Assembly: GCF_000308775.1 (NCBI RefSeq)
Contig: NZ_BAGJ01000272.1
Coordinates: 88,980 to 152,979, forward strand
DNA from: Nocardia testacea NBRC 100365
Lineage (GTDB): Bacteria; Actinomycetota; Actinomycetes; Mycobacteriales; Mycobacteriaceae
Reading direction: 5' to 3'
DNA length: 64,000 bases
The notes beneath the pieces were generated by a model that saw nothing but the letters and a program-made list of their open reading frames with translations, ran no database searches and was not told where the DNA came from. Each line of letters begins with the position of its first letter. Positions within the stretch are counted from its first letter, which is position 1. Below are positions 1 to 7,644 of this stretch, one piece after another. The position numbers were made by a program, and so were the translations under genes.

Positions 1-400
1 GTACTCGCCAGCGAAATCCACACCGTCACGCCCGGACCACAGCGCTCGCATCACCGCGATGGCCTCGTCGGCGATTCTGCCGCGACGATCGAACCGTCCA
101 CCGCACGCCTCGACCTCCTCTCGCATCCAGCCCAGTCCGAGGCAGACGCGCAGCCGCCCACCGGAGAGCCGATCGAGTGTCGCCAGCCGTTTGGCCAGCA
201 CCACCGGATTGTGGTTGGGGAGCACCAGAACACCGGTGGACAGGCCGAGTGTCGTGGTCGCACCGGCGACGAACGACAGCAGTTCCAGTGGGTCCGGGAT
301 ATCGCAGTCGTCCGGCAACGGGGACCTGCCCGACGGCGAGTAGGGGTACACACTGCCGGTGTCCGCGACGACCACCGAATGTTCCACCGCCGAGCTTCAT
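1..400 (-). pseudogene. LLM-class flavin/F420-dependent oxidoreductase, N-terminal deletion, runs off the window edge
   Basis: Read leftwards, the frame open from about 387 to 1 encodes a clear luciferase-like monooxygenase segment. It contains VEHSVV, the hydrophobic strand GLSTGVLVLPNHNP, the SGGRLRVCLGLGW motif and GRFDRRGRIADEAIAVMRALW. This frame has no good start of its own: a stop lies at 397-399. A strong ribosome site (GGAGG) sits before an ATG at 400 that encodes MKLGGG, a typical LLM N-terminus, but in another frame. About 40 family residues between MKLG and VEHS are missing, and the frame changes at the join. I read this as an internal deletion that breaks the gene. The C-terminus lies outside the window. 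A GTG start at 387 giving a shortened protein cannot be excluded. Confidence 0.6.
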
Positions 401-461
401 CCCCTGCCTCCTTCGCATACACCGGCGCGCGCACCGCGCCGAGGGCTTTCCGGGAAGCGCG

Positions 462-2198
462 TCATCGACCGGCGACTCCCGGCTCCGGTAGGAATCTCGC
501 GCGGCCGTGGGTGTGGAATTCGCGTTCGAGCGCCTGCTCGTCCGCTGCGGTCAGCCGCACATACTCCGGTGCCCCGCGGCCCACCCGATGGAACACCGGT
601 TCGTCCCCGCGCCACAACCGCGCCTGTAGTTCCCGCTTGAGCACCTTGTTCGACCCGGTGACCGGCAACCTCGCCGATACACGGACGAACCGGGGCGCCG
701 ACTTGGTGCCGAGATCGTCCTGATCGGCCAGGAACGCCGCGAACTCGGCGGGGTCGAAGCCGGAGACGTCGGCGACCTCGATCGCGGCCATCACCTGGTC
801 CCCCGAACGCGGGTCGGGCACCGCGTACACACCGGTCGCGATGATTTCCGGGTGCCGCCGCAGAATCCGCTCGATCAGCAATGCCGAGATGTTCTCCCCG
901 TCCACGCGGATCCAGTCGCCCCGCCGACCGGCGAAGTAGAGGAACCCGGCGTCGTCGATATAGCCGAGATCGCCGGTCCAGTACCAGCCGTGCCGAATCC
1001 GCTCGGCCACCGCGGACTCGTTCTTGTAGTAGCCCTCGAAGCGTTTCGCGCCGCCCTTGTCGACCATCTCGCCGATGGCCTGGTCCGGATTGAGGACCCG
1101 GCCGTGCCGGTCGAGTTCCGCCCGGGCGCATTCGGCCAGGGTCTCCGGATGCACGACGGCGATGTCGTCGTGGGCCGGCCGGCCCAGCGCGCCCGCCGGT
1201 GTGTCCGGGTCGGGCTTCACCGATCCGGCGCCTTCGGACGAACCGTAGCCCTCCAGCAGCTCGGCCCCGAATCGGCGCGCGAACTCCACCCTGTCCTCCG
1301 GGGAGGCCTCCGTACCGAACCCGCGGACGAGAGTGTTGTCGATATCGTCGGGCCGCTCCGGGGTGGCCATCAGGTAGCTCAGCGCCTTGCCCACGTAGGT
1401 GAAGAAGGTGGCGCCGAAGAACCGCACATCCGGCAGGAATCCGGAGGCGGAGAATTTCGGTGCCAGGCAGACGGTCGCGCCGTTGGCCAGGGCGGGCGCC
1501 CACAGCGCCATGAGCGCGTTGCCGTGGAACAGCGGCATACAGCAGTAGTCGACGTCGGACCGCACATGGCCGTATTTCTCCGTGTTCGCGTACGCGAGTC
1601 GCGCCAACCGGCCCTGGCTGCACCGCACCGCCTTAGACGTACCGGTGGTGCCGGAGGTGAACAACAGCAAAAACAGCGCCGATTCGTCCACCACCGGGGC
1701 CGCGACAGGCTGCTCGACCCGGTGCGCGGCCACCCGGTCGAGGTAGGAGGGTGCGTCGACGAGGACGAAACGGTCCTCGCTCAGCCCGAGGTCGAGCTCA
1801 CCGATCAGCGCCATGCCCGCCGAATCGGTGACGATCAATTGGCAGTCGACAAGGCGGATCTCGGCCTCGAGTTCGGCGCCGCGCCGGGTCGGGTTGATAC
1901 CGGCGATCACCGCCCCGGTCAGTGCCGCGCCGCCGAGCCAGAACAAGAACTCGGGGGTGTTCTCGAGCAGCACTCCGATATGGAACGGACCGTCGACACG
2001 CAGTGAGGTGGCCAGGGCGCCGCGGGCCGCGCTCTCACGTACCGTCTCGTCCCAGGTCCAGTCCTGTTCCCGGGTGCGCACGCCCGGGTGGGTGTCGCCG
2101 AGACGATCGAGCAGCATCTCCGCTATGGTCGCGCGTTCCAACTCGGCTCCTGTCCTCGTATCGAATGCCGCCGCGTCCGGACGACCACTCGCCGGCAT
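462..2198 (-). CDS. Long-chain acyl-CoA synthetase (FadD-type AMP-binding ligase)
   Basis: A 578-residue acid-CoA ligase that would activate a carboxylic acid through an acyl-adenylate and transfer it to CoA in the cytoplasm. The phosphate-binding loop TSGTTGTSKA lies at about 181-190, the A5 motif GYGSSEG at about 318-324, YWTGD at about 406-410, and the hinge/A8 region GRRGDWIRVDGENIS at about 424-438. The conserved C-terminal lysine is in GSNKVLKREL. Every catalytic motif is present and the length is normal. It resembles mycobacterial FadD17/FadD6-type enzymes, but the substrate cannot be read from sequence. It stands 61 bp upstream of the damaged LLM gene and transcribes towards it, so the two may once have formed an operon. 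Confidence 0.9.
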   Translation of the reverse strand: MPASGRPDAAAFDTRTGAELERATIAEMLLDRLGDTHPGVRTREQDWTWDETVRESAARGALATSLRVDGPFHIGVLLENTPEFLFWLGGAALTGAVIAGINPTRRGAELEAEIRLVDCQLIVTDSAGMALIGELDLGLSEDRFVLVDAPSYLDRVAAHRVEQPVAAPVVDESALFLLLFTSGTTGTSKAVRCSQGRLARLAYANTEKYGHVRSDVDYCCMPLFHGNALMALWAPALANGATVCLAPKFSASGFLPDVRFFGATFFTYVGKALSYLMATPERPDDIDNTLVRGFGTEASPEDRVEFARRFGAELLEGYGSSEGAGSVKPDPDTPAGALGRPAHDDIAVVHPETLAECARAELDRHGRVLNPDQAIGEMVDKGGAKRFEGYYKNESAVAERIRHGWYWTGDLGYIDDAGFLYFAGRRGDWIRVDGENISALLIERILRRHPEIIATGVYAVPDPRSGDQVMAAIEVADVSGFDPAEFAAFLADQDDLGTKSAPRFVRVSARLPVTGSNKVLKRELQARLWRGDEPVFHRVGRGAPEYVRLTAADEQALEREFHTHGRARFLPEPGVAGR

Positions 2199-2299
2199 CT
2201 CCGTCCGACGCTAACCATCGCGGCGCCAGGATCGTCGGTACGGTCTCGGCCAGTGGAAAGGTGCCGCGCGCTCGCGGTGATCCGTGAGATCTTCTCCGC

Positions 2300-2785
2300 A
2301 TGGACCTCGAGCACACGATCACCCGCCTGGCCGCGATCGAGGCGATCAGAGACCTGATCTTCGCCTATTCACATCTGATCGACCGGGGCGCGCTCGACGA
2401 GGTGGCGGAGCTGTTCGCGGACGCGGCGTACGGCAGGTGCGACGGCGCGGGCGTCCCTATCGGCGAGCCGATCGTCGCGGACGCGCGGGCCGTCCTGGAG
2501 GCCAACCGCCGATTCATCAAGATGCACGGCGACCCGGGGTCGCCGCGGACGAAACACCTCACCACGAACGTCCGGGTCCGGGTCGCGGACACCAACACCG
2601 AGGCGACCGCGCTGTCGTATGTGACCGTCGTACAGGCGGCCGGTGAGCTACCGCTGCAACCCATCCTCACCGGCCGCTACTTCGACGAGTTCGCCCGCGA
2701 TGCCGGGGGCTGGCGGTTCACCCGGCGCCTGTTCTGCATCGATCACACCGGCGATCTCGGTGAGCACGCGCGACGCGCACCGTGA
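2300..2785 (+). CDS. NTF2-like (SnoaL_4-type) small protein
   Basis: A 161-residue alpha+beta barrel protein of the SnoaL/NTF2 superfamily. The N-terminal helix pattern AIEAIRDLIFAYSHLIDRG is typical of the family, followed by a cavity-lining strand region (TKHLTTNVRVRV) and the closing strands FTRRLFCIDHTG. Family members include ring-hydroxylating dioxygenase small subunits, scytalone dehydratase-like enzymes and polyketide cyclases, and the family name does not give a substrate. It is divergent from the FadD gene, with about 100 bp between them. A second NTF2-like gene lies 900 bp downstream beyond a thioesterase, so the three may serve the same acyl or steroid-like substrate. That link is inference. 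Confidence 0.8.
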   Translation: MDLEHTITRLAAIEAIRDLIFAYSHLIDRGALDEVAELFADAAYGRCDGAGVPIGEPIVADARAVLEANRRFIKMHGDPGSPRTKHLTTNVRVRVADTNTEATALSYVTVVQAAGELPLQPILTGRYFDEFARDAGGWRFTRRLFCIDHTGDLGEHARRAP

Positions 2786-2868
2786 CCGGTCTGCCGGCGC
2801 GCATCCCGTGATCGACGGTCACGGGTCGGGACCGGTCGGTTCCGGTATCCGGTCCGGACCGCCCGGCA

Positions 2869-3525
2869 CTAGCGCGGCCGGGCGACCGTCTTGTCGATGA
2901 ACAGGCCTTCCACGGAGACGCAGAGCGTCCCGTCGGCGGTGCGGATCTCGCCGACCGAGTTGATCTTCACGCCCTCCCGCGAAACCATCCGGCCGCTCAC
3001 CGTGAGTGGCACGAACAAGGGGGTCGGCCGGTGATACCGCACATTGAGCTGGGCGGTGGGCCCGTTGCATCCGGCCCACGTATTGGCCACTCCGAGAGTG
3101 TGATCGAGCAGTTGCGCGGCCACTCCCCCGTGCACATGTCCCGGCGGGCCCTGGTAGGGGATGGTCAAGGTGACCACCCCGTCCACCGTTCCCTCCGCGC
3201 GGCCGGTGAGCACGAGCGGCGGCGCGAGAGCGTTCTCCGGGCCGGTGACCGGGTCGTGGCGGGTGACCCCCTCGCCGTGCCACATATCGACCAGCCGTTC
3301 GGCGACCGCCGGGGCGTGTTGCTCGAGATGGTCGGCGATACTGTCGAGTTCTTCGGCCACCCGATCGAGGTTCGCGTTCGCGCGGTCGGTACGCAGTAAC
3401 GCGTCGACCACCCGCCGCGCCGCGGCGGTCGCGCGGTCGACGGGCGTATCCCCCGGCGCCGAGGTCAATACCGTGCCATCCGGGGAATCGCCCACCCTCG
3501 GACGAGCTTTCGGATCGTGGCTCAT
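2869..3525 (-). CDS. PaaI-family hotdog-fold thioesterase
   Basis: A hotdog-fold acyl-CoA thioesterase of 218 residues, expected to hydrolyse acyl-CoA thioesters in the cytosol. The signature GPPGHVHGGVAAQLLDH (about 127-142) carries the HGG motif and the helix-borne aspartate used by PaaI/4HBT enzymes. The frame is open to 3624, but I chose the ATG at 3525 because GGGAG lies just upstream and the protein then begins MSHDPKARP. The longer N-terminus is arginine-rich noise. About 110 residues precede the hotdog core and look helical, longer than in minimal PaaI proteins. The gene is divergent from the NTF2-like gene at 3667. Confidence 0.85.
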   Translation of the reverse strand: MSHDPKARPRVGDSPDGTVLTSAPGDTPVDRATAAARRVVDALLRTDRANANLDRVAEELDSIADHLEQHAPAVAERLVDMWHGEGVTRHDPVTGPENALAPPLVLTGRAEGTVDGVVTLTIPYQGPPGHVHGGVAAQLLDHTLGVANTWAGCNGPTAQLNVRYHRPTPLFVPLTVSGRMVSREGVKINSVGEIRTADGTLCVSVEGLFIDKTVARPR

Positions 3526-3666
3526 CGAATCTCCCTGGCGGCGTCGGCGGGCGCCGGTCGATGTCTCGCGGCGTGGCCCGGAGGTTAGCGCTGCGTACCG
3601 CCGATGAGTGTGCCGGAGTCCCACCCACCGAGAGGAGCCTCCGATTCAGCAGTGACGCGCGCTGAG

Positions 3667-4143
3667 ATGGCAGGTATGGAACCTACCGACCGTCTTGCCG
3701 TGATCACGCTCGCGGCGCGCTACGCGCAGGCCGTCGACCGCCGGGATCCCCCCGCGCTGATGGCACTGTTCGCGCCGGAGATGGTGCTGGTGTTGCCGGC
3801 CGAGATGAAGCGGACGGACGCGCCGCGCGAGTTGCGCGGCCGGGCACCGGTGGCCCGGGCGGTGGTGGAATCGGTATCGCACCTGGTGGCCACTCGGCAC
3901 GTCGTCGAACAGCAGGTGCTCGATACCGCCACCGACCACGACGCACACGGTGAGACCTATTGCACGGCACACCACATCTACCCGCGCGGGGACGGCCACC
4001 GGGACCATCGCTTCGCCCTCCGATATCAGGACACCTTCCTCCGTACCGGGGGCGCCTGGTTGTTCTCCCGGCGGGAAATCGTGGTCGATTTCGCCGAGGA
4101 CGTGCCGGTGCCCCGGTCGGCGCCGCGCGACACCACGAAGTGA
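3667..4143 (+). CDS. NTF2-like (SnoaL-type) protein
   Basis: A second SnoaL/NTF2-superfamily protein of about 158 residues. The N-terminal helix RLAVITLAARYAQAVDRRDPPALMALF is diagnostic of the group, and the C-terminal strand pair DTFLRTGGAWLFSRREIVVDF closes the cone. The start is uncertain. The frame is open from 3604, and ATG codons at 3667 and 3676 both put the start directly before the conserved helix, so the first 21 codons are probably not translated. No catalytic residue can be assigned. It may act with the divergent thioesterase and the related gene at 2300, which share the same locus. Confidence 0.75.
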   Translation: MAGMEPTDRLAVITLAARYAQAVDRRDPPALMALFAPEMVLVLPAEMKRTDAPRELRGRAPVARAVVESVSHLVATRHVVEQQVLDTATDHDAHGETYCTAHHIYPRGDGHRDHRFALRYQDTFLRTGGAWLFSRREIVVDFAEDVPVPRSAPRDTTK

Positions 4144-4162
4144 TCGTGGTGGAGCAGTGTCC

Positions 4163-4447
4163 TCAGGTGCCGAGCTGGGACAGGCCGAAGGCCGTCAGGA
4201 ACCCGGCCACGGTGATCAACCCGATCCAGATATGAGCGTGTTCGAACGCTTCCGGGATCATGGTATCGGCGATCATCGCCAGGATCGCACCGGCGGCCAA
4301 TGCGGTGATCGCGGCCAGCACGGTGGCCGACGCACCACCGAGCAGACCGTAACCGGCCATCGCCGCCACGCCGCTGACCACCGCGATACCGGCCCACAGG
4401 GTGAATACGTACCCGGGGCCGCGGCCGGCGCGGCGCATTCCCGACAC
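4163..4447 (-). pseudogene. ZIP-family metal transporter, C-terminal remnant
   Basis: Only about 94 residues remain, against about 240-270 for an intact ZIP zinc/divalent-metal transporter. The surviving part is the C-terminal pair of helices with the metal-site helix AAGAILAMIADTMIPEAFE followed by IGLITVAGFLTAFGLSQL, the usual ZIP ending. The codon at 4447 is GTG, and an in-frame stop lies six codons upstream at 4463-4465. No ZIP-like sequence appears in any frame further upstream. The 5' two-thirds of the gene has been lost, so the product would be non-functional. Confidence 0.6.
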
Positions 4448-4612
4448 GCGCGAACCGTCTCCTCACACCCGGCGCCCGGGGCACCGGTCATCGAAACCCG
4501 GGCTACCCGCGACGGCCGCGGCGAAACGGGCAGCGGCCGGCGACCACTGCACGAGCGCACGAAACACCGTTTCCGGGAACGGTTTCGGCAGAACAGGCTC
4601 GGCCGGAGCAGT

Positions 4613-5131
4613 CTAGGCGGGGGCGACGGTGCGGCGCGGCCGGAAGACGGCCGGGGTCTCCACGTGCACCCAGCAGCCGCTCGCGCCGTCGCCCAGGGTG
4701 GTCAACGGCGGGGGCAGGAACGACGGCGGAGCGAATCGCACATCGGTACGCCGCGTCGCCGTGCCGACCACGGCGGCCTGTTCGGGCCCGCTCCACTCGC
4801 TGACCCACAACCCGCCCACGATCCGCACCGGGGGTGTCGTGCCGTCGGCGAGTGTGACCGTCACCCGGTCGCCCACGTACTCACCCCACACCACCCACCA
4901 CCGACCCGGCGCATGGGCACTGATCGGCCCGGACACACCGACGGCCATATCCGCACGCCCCGACCACGGCCGCCACAGCAGTTCATCCGCTCCGGCCTCG
5001 GTCACGATCTCCCCGCCCGGCTGCGGCTGCGTCACCCGGAAACAGCGGTCGGTGCCGCGCCACTGTAATCGCGTCCCCGACAGCGGTAACACTTCCGATT
5101 CGAAGTCCGGCTCCTGATATCCGTTCGCCAT
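4613..5131 (-). CDS. Conserved hypothetical protein, predicted stress-sigma regulon member
   Basis: A 172-residue soluble-looking protein I do not recognise. It is rich in tryptophan and beta-type segments (GRWWVVWGEYVGDRVTVTLADG, RIVGGLWVSEWSG), with no signal peptide or membrane helix. GTG at 5134 and ATG at 5131 are adjacent. I chose the ATG because GAGGAG is well spaced from it. The strongest clue to its role is a GTTT-N15-GGGTAG promoter at 5196-5220, about 60 bp upstream, of the type recognised by SigB/SigF stress sigma factors. That places it with the Mn catalase and envelope stress genes nearby. Its function is unknown. Confidence 0.75.
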   Translation of the reverse strand: MANGYQEPDFESEVLPLSGTRLQWRGTDRCFRVTQPQPGGEIVTEAGADELLWRPWSGRADMAVGVSGPISAHAPGRWWVVWGEYVGDRVTVTLADGTTPPVRIVGGLWVSEWSGPEQAAVVGTATRRTDVRFAPPSFLPPPLTTLGDGASGCWVHVETPAVFRPRRTVAPA

Positions 5132-5195
5132 CACGGCTCCTCACCATTGCGCTGCTCCGCTCCGGTACTGCGTCGGAGCGCCGACATCGGCCGTG

Positions 5196-5220
5196 CTACC
5201 CGCCGCACCTGTTACTAAAC
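5196..5220 (-). promoter_or_regulatory. Predicted SigB/SigF-type promoter for the 4613-5131 gene
   Basis: On the minus strand, GGTTT (GTTT at 5220-5217), a 15-base spacer, then GGGTAG (5201-5196). This matches the actinobacterial SigF/SigB pattern GTTT-N14-17-GGGTA. The predicted transcript start near 5189 gives a leader of about 58 nt before the ATG at 5131. Confidence 0.6.
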
Positions 5221-5331
5221 CGTGATCACGAAAAGCCCGGCCTCCGGCGCCGCGACCATCGGCAGCGGGGTCGCCGACGCGGTCACCGGACGGCAACAAC
5301 GCCGGCGGCACAGGGGGCCGCACCGCGGTGC

Positions 5332-5607
5332 TCAGTGTGGCCCGGCCCGCACCGCGAGCTCCACCGCGGTCGCCACACCCTCGGTCCAGGGCTCGCCGTG
5401 GCCCGGGAGCACCGACCGCGCTCCCGTATCGGCCAGCACGGCCAAGGCCATGGGACTGTCGGCGGTGGCCGCGCCCGCCACGATCTGCGGCCCTCTCCCG
5501 CCGGTATACGGATCCAGCATGACCAGCGCGTCGCCGGAAAGGACCACCTCGCGGTAGCAGCGAACCAGCCCGTCGGCCGCCCGCGGAAGCCGGCGGCCGA
5601 CGGGACT
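5332..5607 (-). pseudogene. MBL-fold metallo-hydrolase, C-terminal remnant
   Basis: The frame from about 5607 to 5332 encodes the end of a metallo-beta-lactamase-fold hydrolase: YREVVLSGDALVMLDPYTG, then AATADSPMALAVL, then VLPGHGEPW, with the last metal-binding histidine in GHGEPW. The first half of the fold, including the HxHxDH motif, is absent. In the same frame the segment begins immediately after the hemerythrin stop codon at 5608-5610. This is a 5'-truncated remnant. A GTG at 5547 could start a 71-residue fragment, but it could not form an active enzyme. Confidence 0.6.
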
Positions 5608-6195
5608 TCACGGAGTGGGCGGGTCGGCCGGTTCGTGCGCTTTCCGCCCGGTCGCCATATCGCGGAGTTTGTCCGTGGCGGCCGCCGCCTGCCCGGCGAT
5701 CTTCTGGGCTCCGGGGCCGGACGGGGTGTTCGGGTGGGGGCGGGTCGGTGCGTTCTTCTTGGCCGCCGCCATCCGCTCACCGAGATCGGCCATATCCTCG
5801 GGTGGCTCGATCGCGGCGAACCGCGGCCACACCTGATTCTGCTCGTAGTCGATGTGCTCGCGCATCGCGACGAGGAAATCGGTCAGCGCCTGCTCGAATT
5901 CCGGGCTCCCGGCTTCGGAGTCCTCGATCTGCTGGAGCAGTTGTTTACCCGCTTCTTCCTGGTCGAGGCCGTGATCGGCGAGTTCGTCGCCCTCGGGCAG
6001 TGTTTTGCGGACCGCCGGCCAGAAGAACTGTTCCTCGACCGCTTCGTGCTGCGAGGCGGCGATCACCAGACTGGTGGCCAGTTGTTCGCGGTTGCGCACC
6101 TCGGTTTCGCTGGTGCCGCGGCCGCGTTCGAGTGATTCGATCATGCCGAGCACGCTTTCGTGGTCGGCACGCAGAAAAGTCAATGCGTCCATCAT
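5608..6195 (-). CDS. Hemerythrin-domain protein
   Basis: A 195-residue protein with a four-helix hemerythrin/HHE fold. Histidine and acidic residues suited to a di-iron site occur at LTFLRADHESVLGM, ASQHEAVEEQFFWP, DHGLDQEEAGKQLLQ and MREHIDYEQNQVWP. The last 50 residues are a flexible, charged tail. Such proteins bind O2, NO or iron and act in oxidative or nitrosative stress. The gene starts 27 bp after the Mn catalase stop, so the two are almost certainly one transcript under the GTTT-N15-GGGTAG promoter at 7151-7175. Pairing an H2O2-destroying enzyme with an iron/O2-binding protein fits a role in oxidative stress. Confidence 0.9.
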   Translation of the reverse strand: MMDALTFLRADHESVLGMIESLERGRGTSETEVRNREQLATSLVIAASQHEAVEEQFFWPAVRKTLPEGDELADHGLDQEEAGKQLLQQIEDSEAGSPEFEQALTDFLVAMREHIDYEQNQVWPRFAAIEPPEDMADLGERMAAAKKNAPTRPHPNTPSGPGAQKIAGQAAAATDKLRDMATGRKAHEPADPPTP

Positions 6196-6222
6196 CTGCT
6201 CCCTGGCCCCGCCGGAGTCGGT

Positions 6223-7113
6223 TCAGGCGGGCCCGTGTTGTTCGTGGGTGAACGGTTTGCTGCCCGCTACCGCGGGACTGCCCTCGGGGTTGGTCGCCGG
6301 GCCCTGGTTCTCCCGGTGCCCGGTGCCCAGCCAGTCACGCACCGGATCGGCGACGTATTCCCACTCCACGCCCGCCGGCCACGGTCCCTGCCCTTCGTTC
6401 CACGGTCCGCGGGCGCTTCCGTCGCCGTTGGACATGTTGAACGCCATGTTCTGGAAACGGTCGTCACCGGGCAGCGCGCCGGGCGGGAAATTGACCGGCA
6501 GTTCGTTGAGGGCGGCGGTGAACTGCTGGAAGTGCGCCACCTCCCGGGACATCAGGAACGAGAGAGTGTCCTGGACGCCGGGGTCGTCGGTGAACTGCTT
6601 CAGGTATTCGTAGACGATCTTGGCGCGCGATTCCGCCGCGAGATTGCTGCGCAGATCCACCGACGGCTCACCGTTGGAGTTGACATAGGCCCCGGTCCAG
6701 GGCACTCCGGCGGAGTTGCCGACATCGGGACCGCCACCGCGCAGCGCCAGGAACAGCGGATCCGTCGCCACCTGGTGGATCGCGTGTTCTTTCCCGTCGG
6801 CCGAGGCGACCACCGGCATCCAGTCGCAATGCTCGTTGGCCTGCTTGAGGTCGTCGTTGAGGCCGTCCAGGAGCATCGTGATCATATTGCCGACGATCTC
6901 GAGGTGGCTGAACTCCTCGGTCGCGATATCCATGAACAGGTCGTACATCTTCGGATGTTTGCGACGCAGTACGAAAGCCTGGCTGAAATACTGCATCGCG
7001 GCTTTGAGCTCACCGTTGGCACCGCCGAACTGCTCCTGCAGCAGGGTGGCGAACCGCGGGTCCGGGCGCTCCACCCGCACCTCGAACTGCAGATCCTTGT
7101 TGTGGATGAACAC
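6223..7113 (-). CDS. Manganese catalase family protein
   Basis: A 296-residue di-manganese (non-haem) catalase of ferritin-like fold that dismutates H2O2 to water and O2. The N-terminus MFIHNKDLQFEV is diagnostic. The metal-ligand helices are visible as GELKAAMQYFSQAF and IATEEFSHLEIVGNMI in the first half and SREVAHFQQFTAAL in the second. The length matches the family. The start is GTG at 7113, with GAGGAG upstream. It is followed 27 bp later by the hemerythrin gene. A predicted SigB/SigF-type promoter lies about 30 bp upstream of the expected transcript start, consistent with general-stress control. Confidence 0.93.
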   Translation of the reverse strand: MFIHNKDLQFEVRVERPDPRFATLLQEQFGGANGELKAAMQYFSQAFVLRRKHPKMYDLFMDIATEEFSHLEIVGNMITMLLDGLNDDLKQANEHCDWMPVVASADGKEHAIHQVATDPLFLALRGGGPDVGNSAGVPWTGAYVNSNGEPSVDLRSNLAAESRAKIVYEYLKQFTDDPGVQDTLSFLMSREVAHFQQFTAALNELPVNFPPGALPGDDRFQNMAFNMSNGDGSARGPWNEGQGPWPAGVEWEYVADPVRDWLGTGHRENQGPATNPEGSPAVAGSKPFTHEQHGPA

Positions 7114-7150
7114 TCGCGCTCCTCATGGTCGGCGCCGTAGTCCGTGACGT

Positions 7151-7175
7151 CTACCCGGGACCGCGGCGGGGAAAC
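7151..7175 (-). promoter_or_regulatory. Predicted SigB/SigF-type promoter for Mn catalase-hemerythrin operon
   Basis: On the minus strand, GTTT (7175-7172), a 15-base spacer, GGGTAG (7156-7151). The predicted start near 7144 leaves a 30-nt leader with GAGGAG before the GTG at 7113. The spacing and the -10 are the same as in the promoter at 5196-5220. Confidence 0.65.
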
Positions 7176-7376
7176 AGCAAGGAAAAGCCGGAGAAATGGG
7201 CGGGGGCTCACTCGGCTGATCGACACACGGCATCCGCGATCCGAGTCGCCCGGCCGCCGGACCGGTGCGCACCCTCGAACTCGGCCGCATCGCATCCCTG
7301 AGCGCGATGCCCACCGTAGGCGAACTCGCACCACCGGGCGGGGAGATCGCGGGCGCGTGTTCGGCTCCGCCGCCGC

Positions 7377-7400
7377 GTTTCGGGTGGTCGGCACGGGTAT
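7377..7400 (+). promoter_or_regulatory. Predicted SigB/SigF-type promoter for the small gene at 7429
   Basis: GTTT (7377-7380), a 14-base spacer, GGGTAT (7395-7400), followed about 7 bp later by the expected start and then GGAGG at 7416-7420. It points away from the Mn catalase promoter at 7151-7175, so this 300-bp gap carries two back-to-back stress promoters. I see nothing else in the gap. Confidence 0.6.
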
Positions 7401-7428
7401 CGCGACCGGACGGACGGAGGTGGCAACC

Positions 7429-7584
7429 GTGGTGGACGAGTTCGGACCTCGGCGGACGGTGCCCGATGATCACGAGGAAGCGGTCGAGTGGCCGGATCCG
7501 AGCCGGTTGGACCCGTGGTGGCGGCGCAACATGGCCGGGCCCTTCGCGCGCCTCGGGCGGCTTCACCGGAGGCGGCGCGAGTAG
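7429..7584 (+). CDS. Small charged protein, unknown function
   Basis: A 51-residue protein beginning VVDEFGPRRT and ending in a basic run (GRLHRRRRE). The middle, DHEEAVEWPDPSRLDPWWRRN, is acidic and tryptophan-rich. There is no membrane segment. The open frame extends upstream to 7144, but that part reads as noise. The start at GTG 7429 (or 7432) is supported by GGAGG at 7416-7420 with 8-nt spacing and by the GTTT-N14-GGGTAT promoter just before it. Both signals make a real gene likely despite its size. I do not recognise the family. Co-regulation suggests a stress role. Confidence 0.5.
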   Translation: MVDEFGPRRTVPDDHEEAVEWPDPSRLDPWWRRNMAGPFARLGRLHRRRRE

Positions 7585-7644
7585 CAGTGGGCGAACCTGC
7601 CCTCTGGTGACAAGCGAGCGGAGACGGTCAGGCAATCGCCCGGT

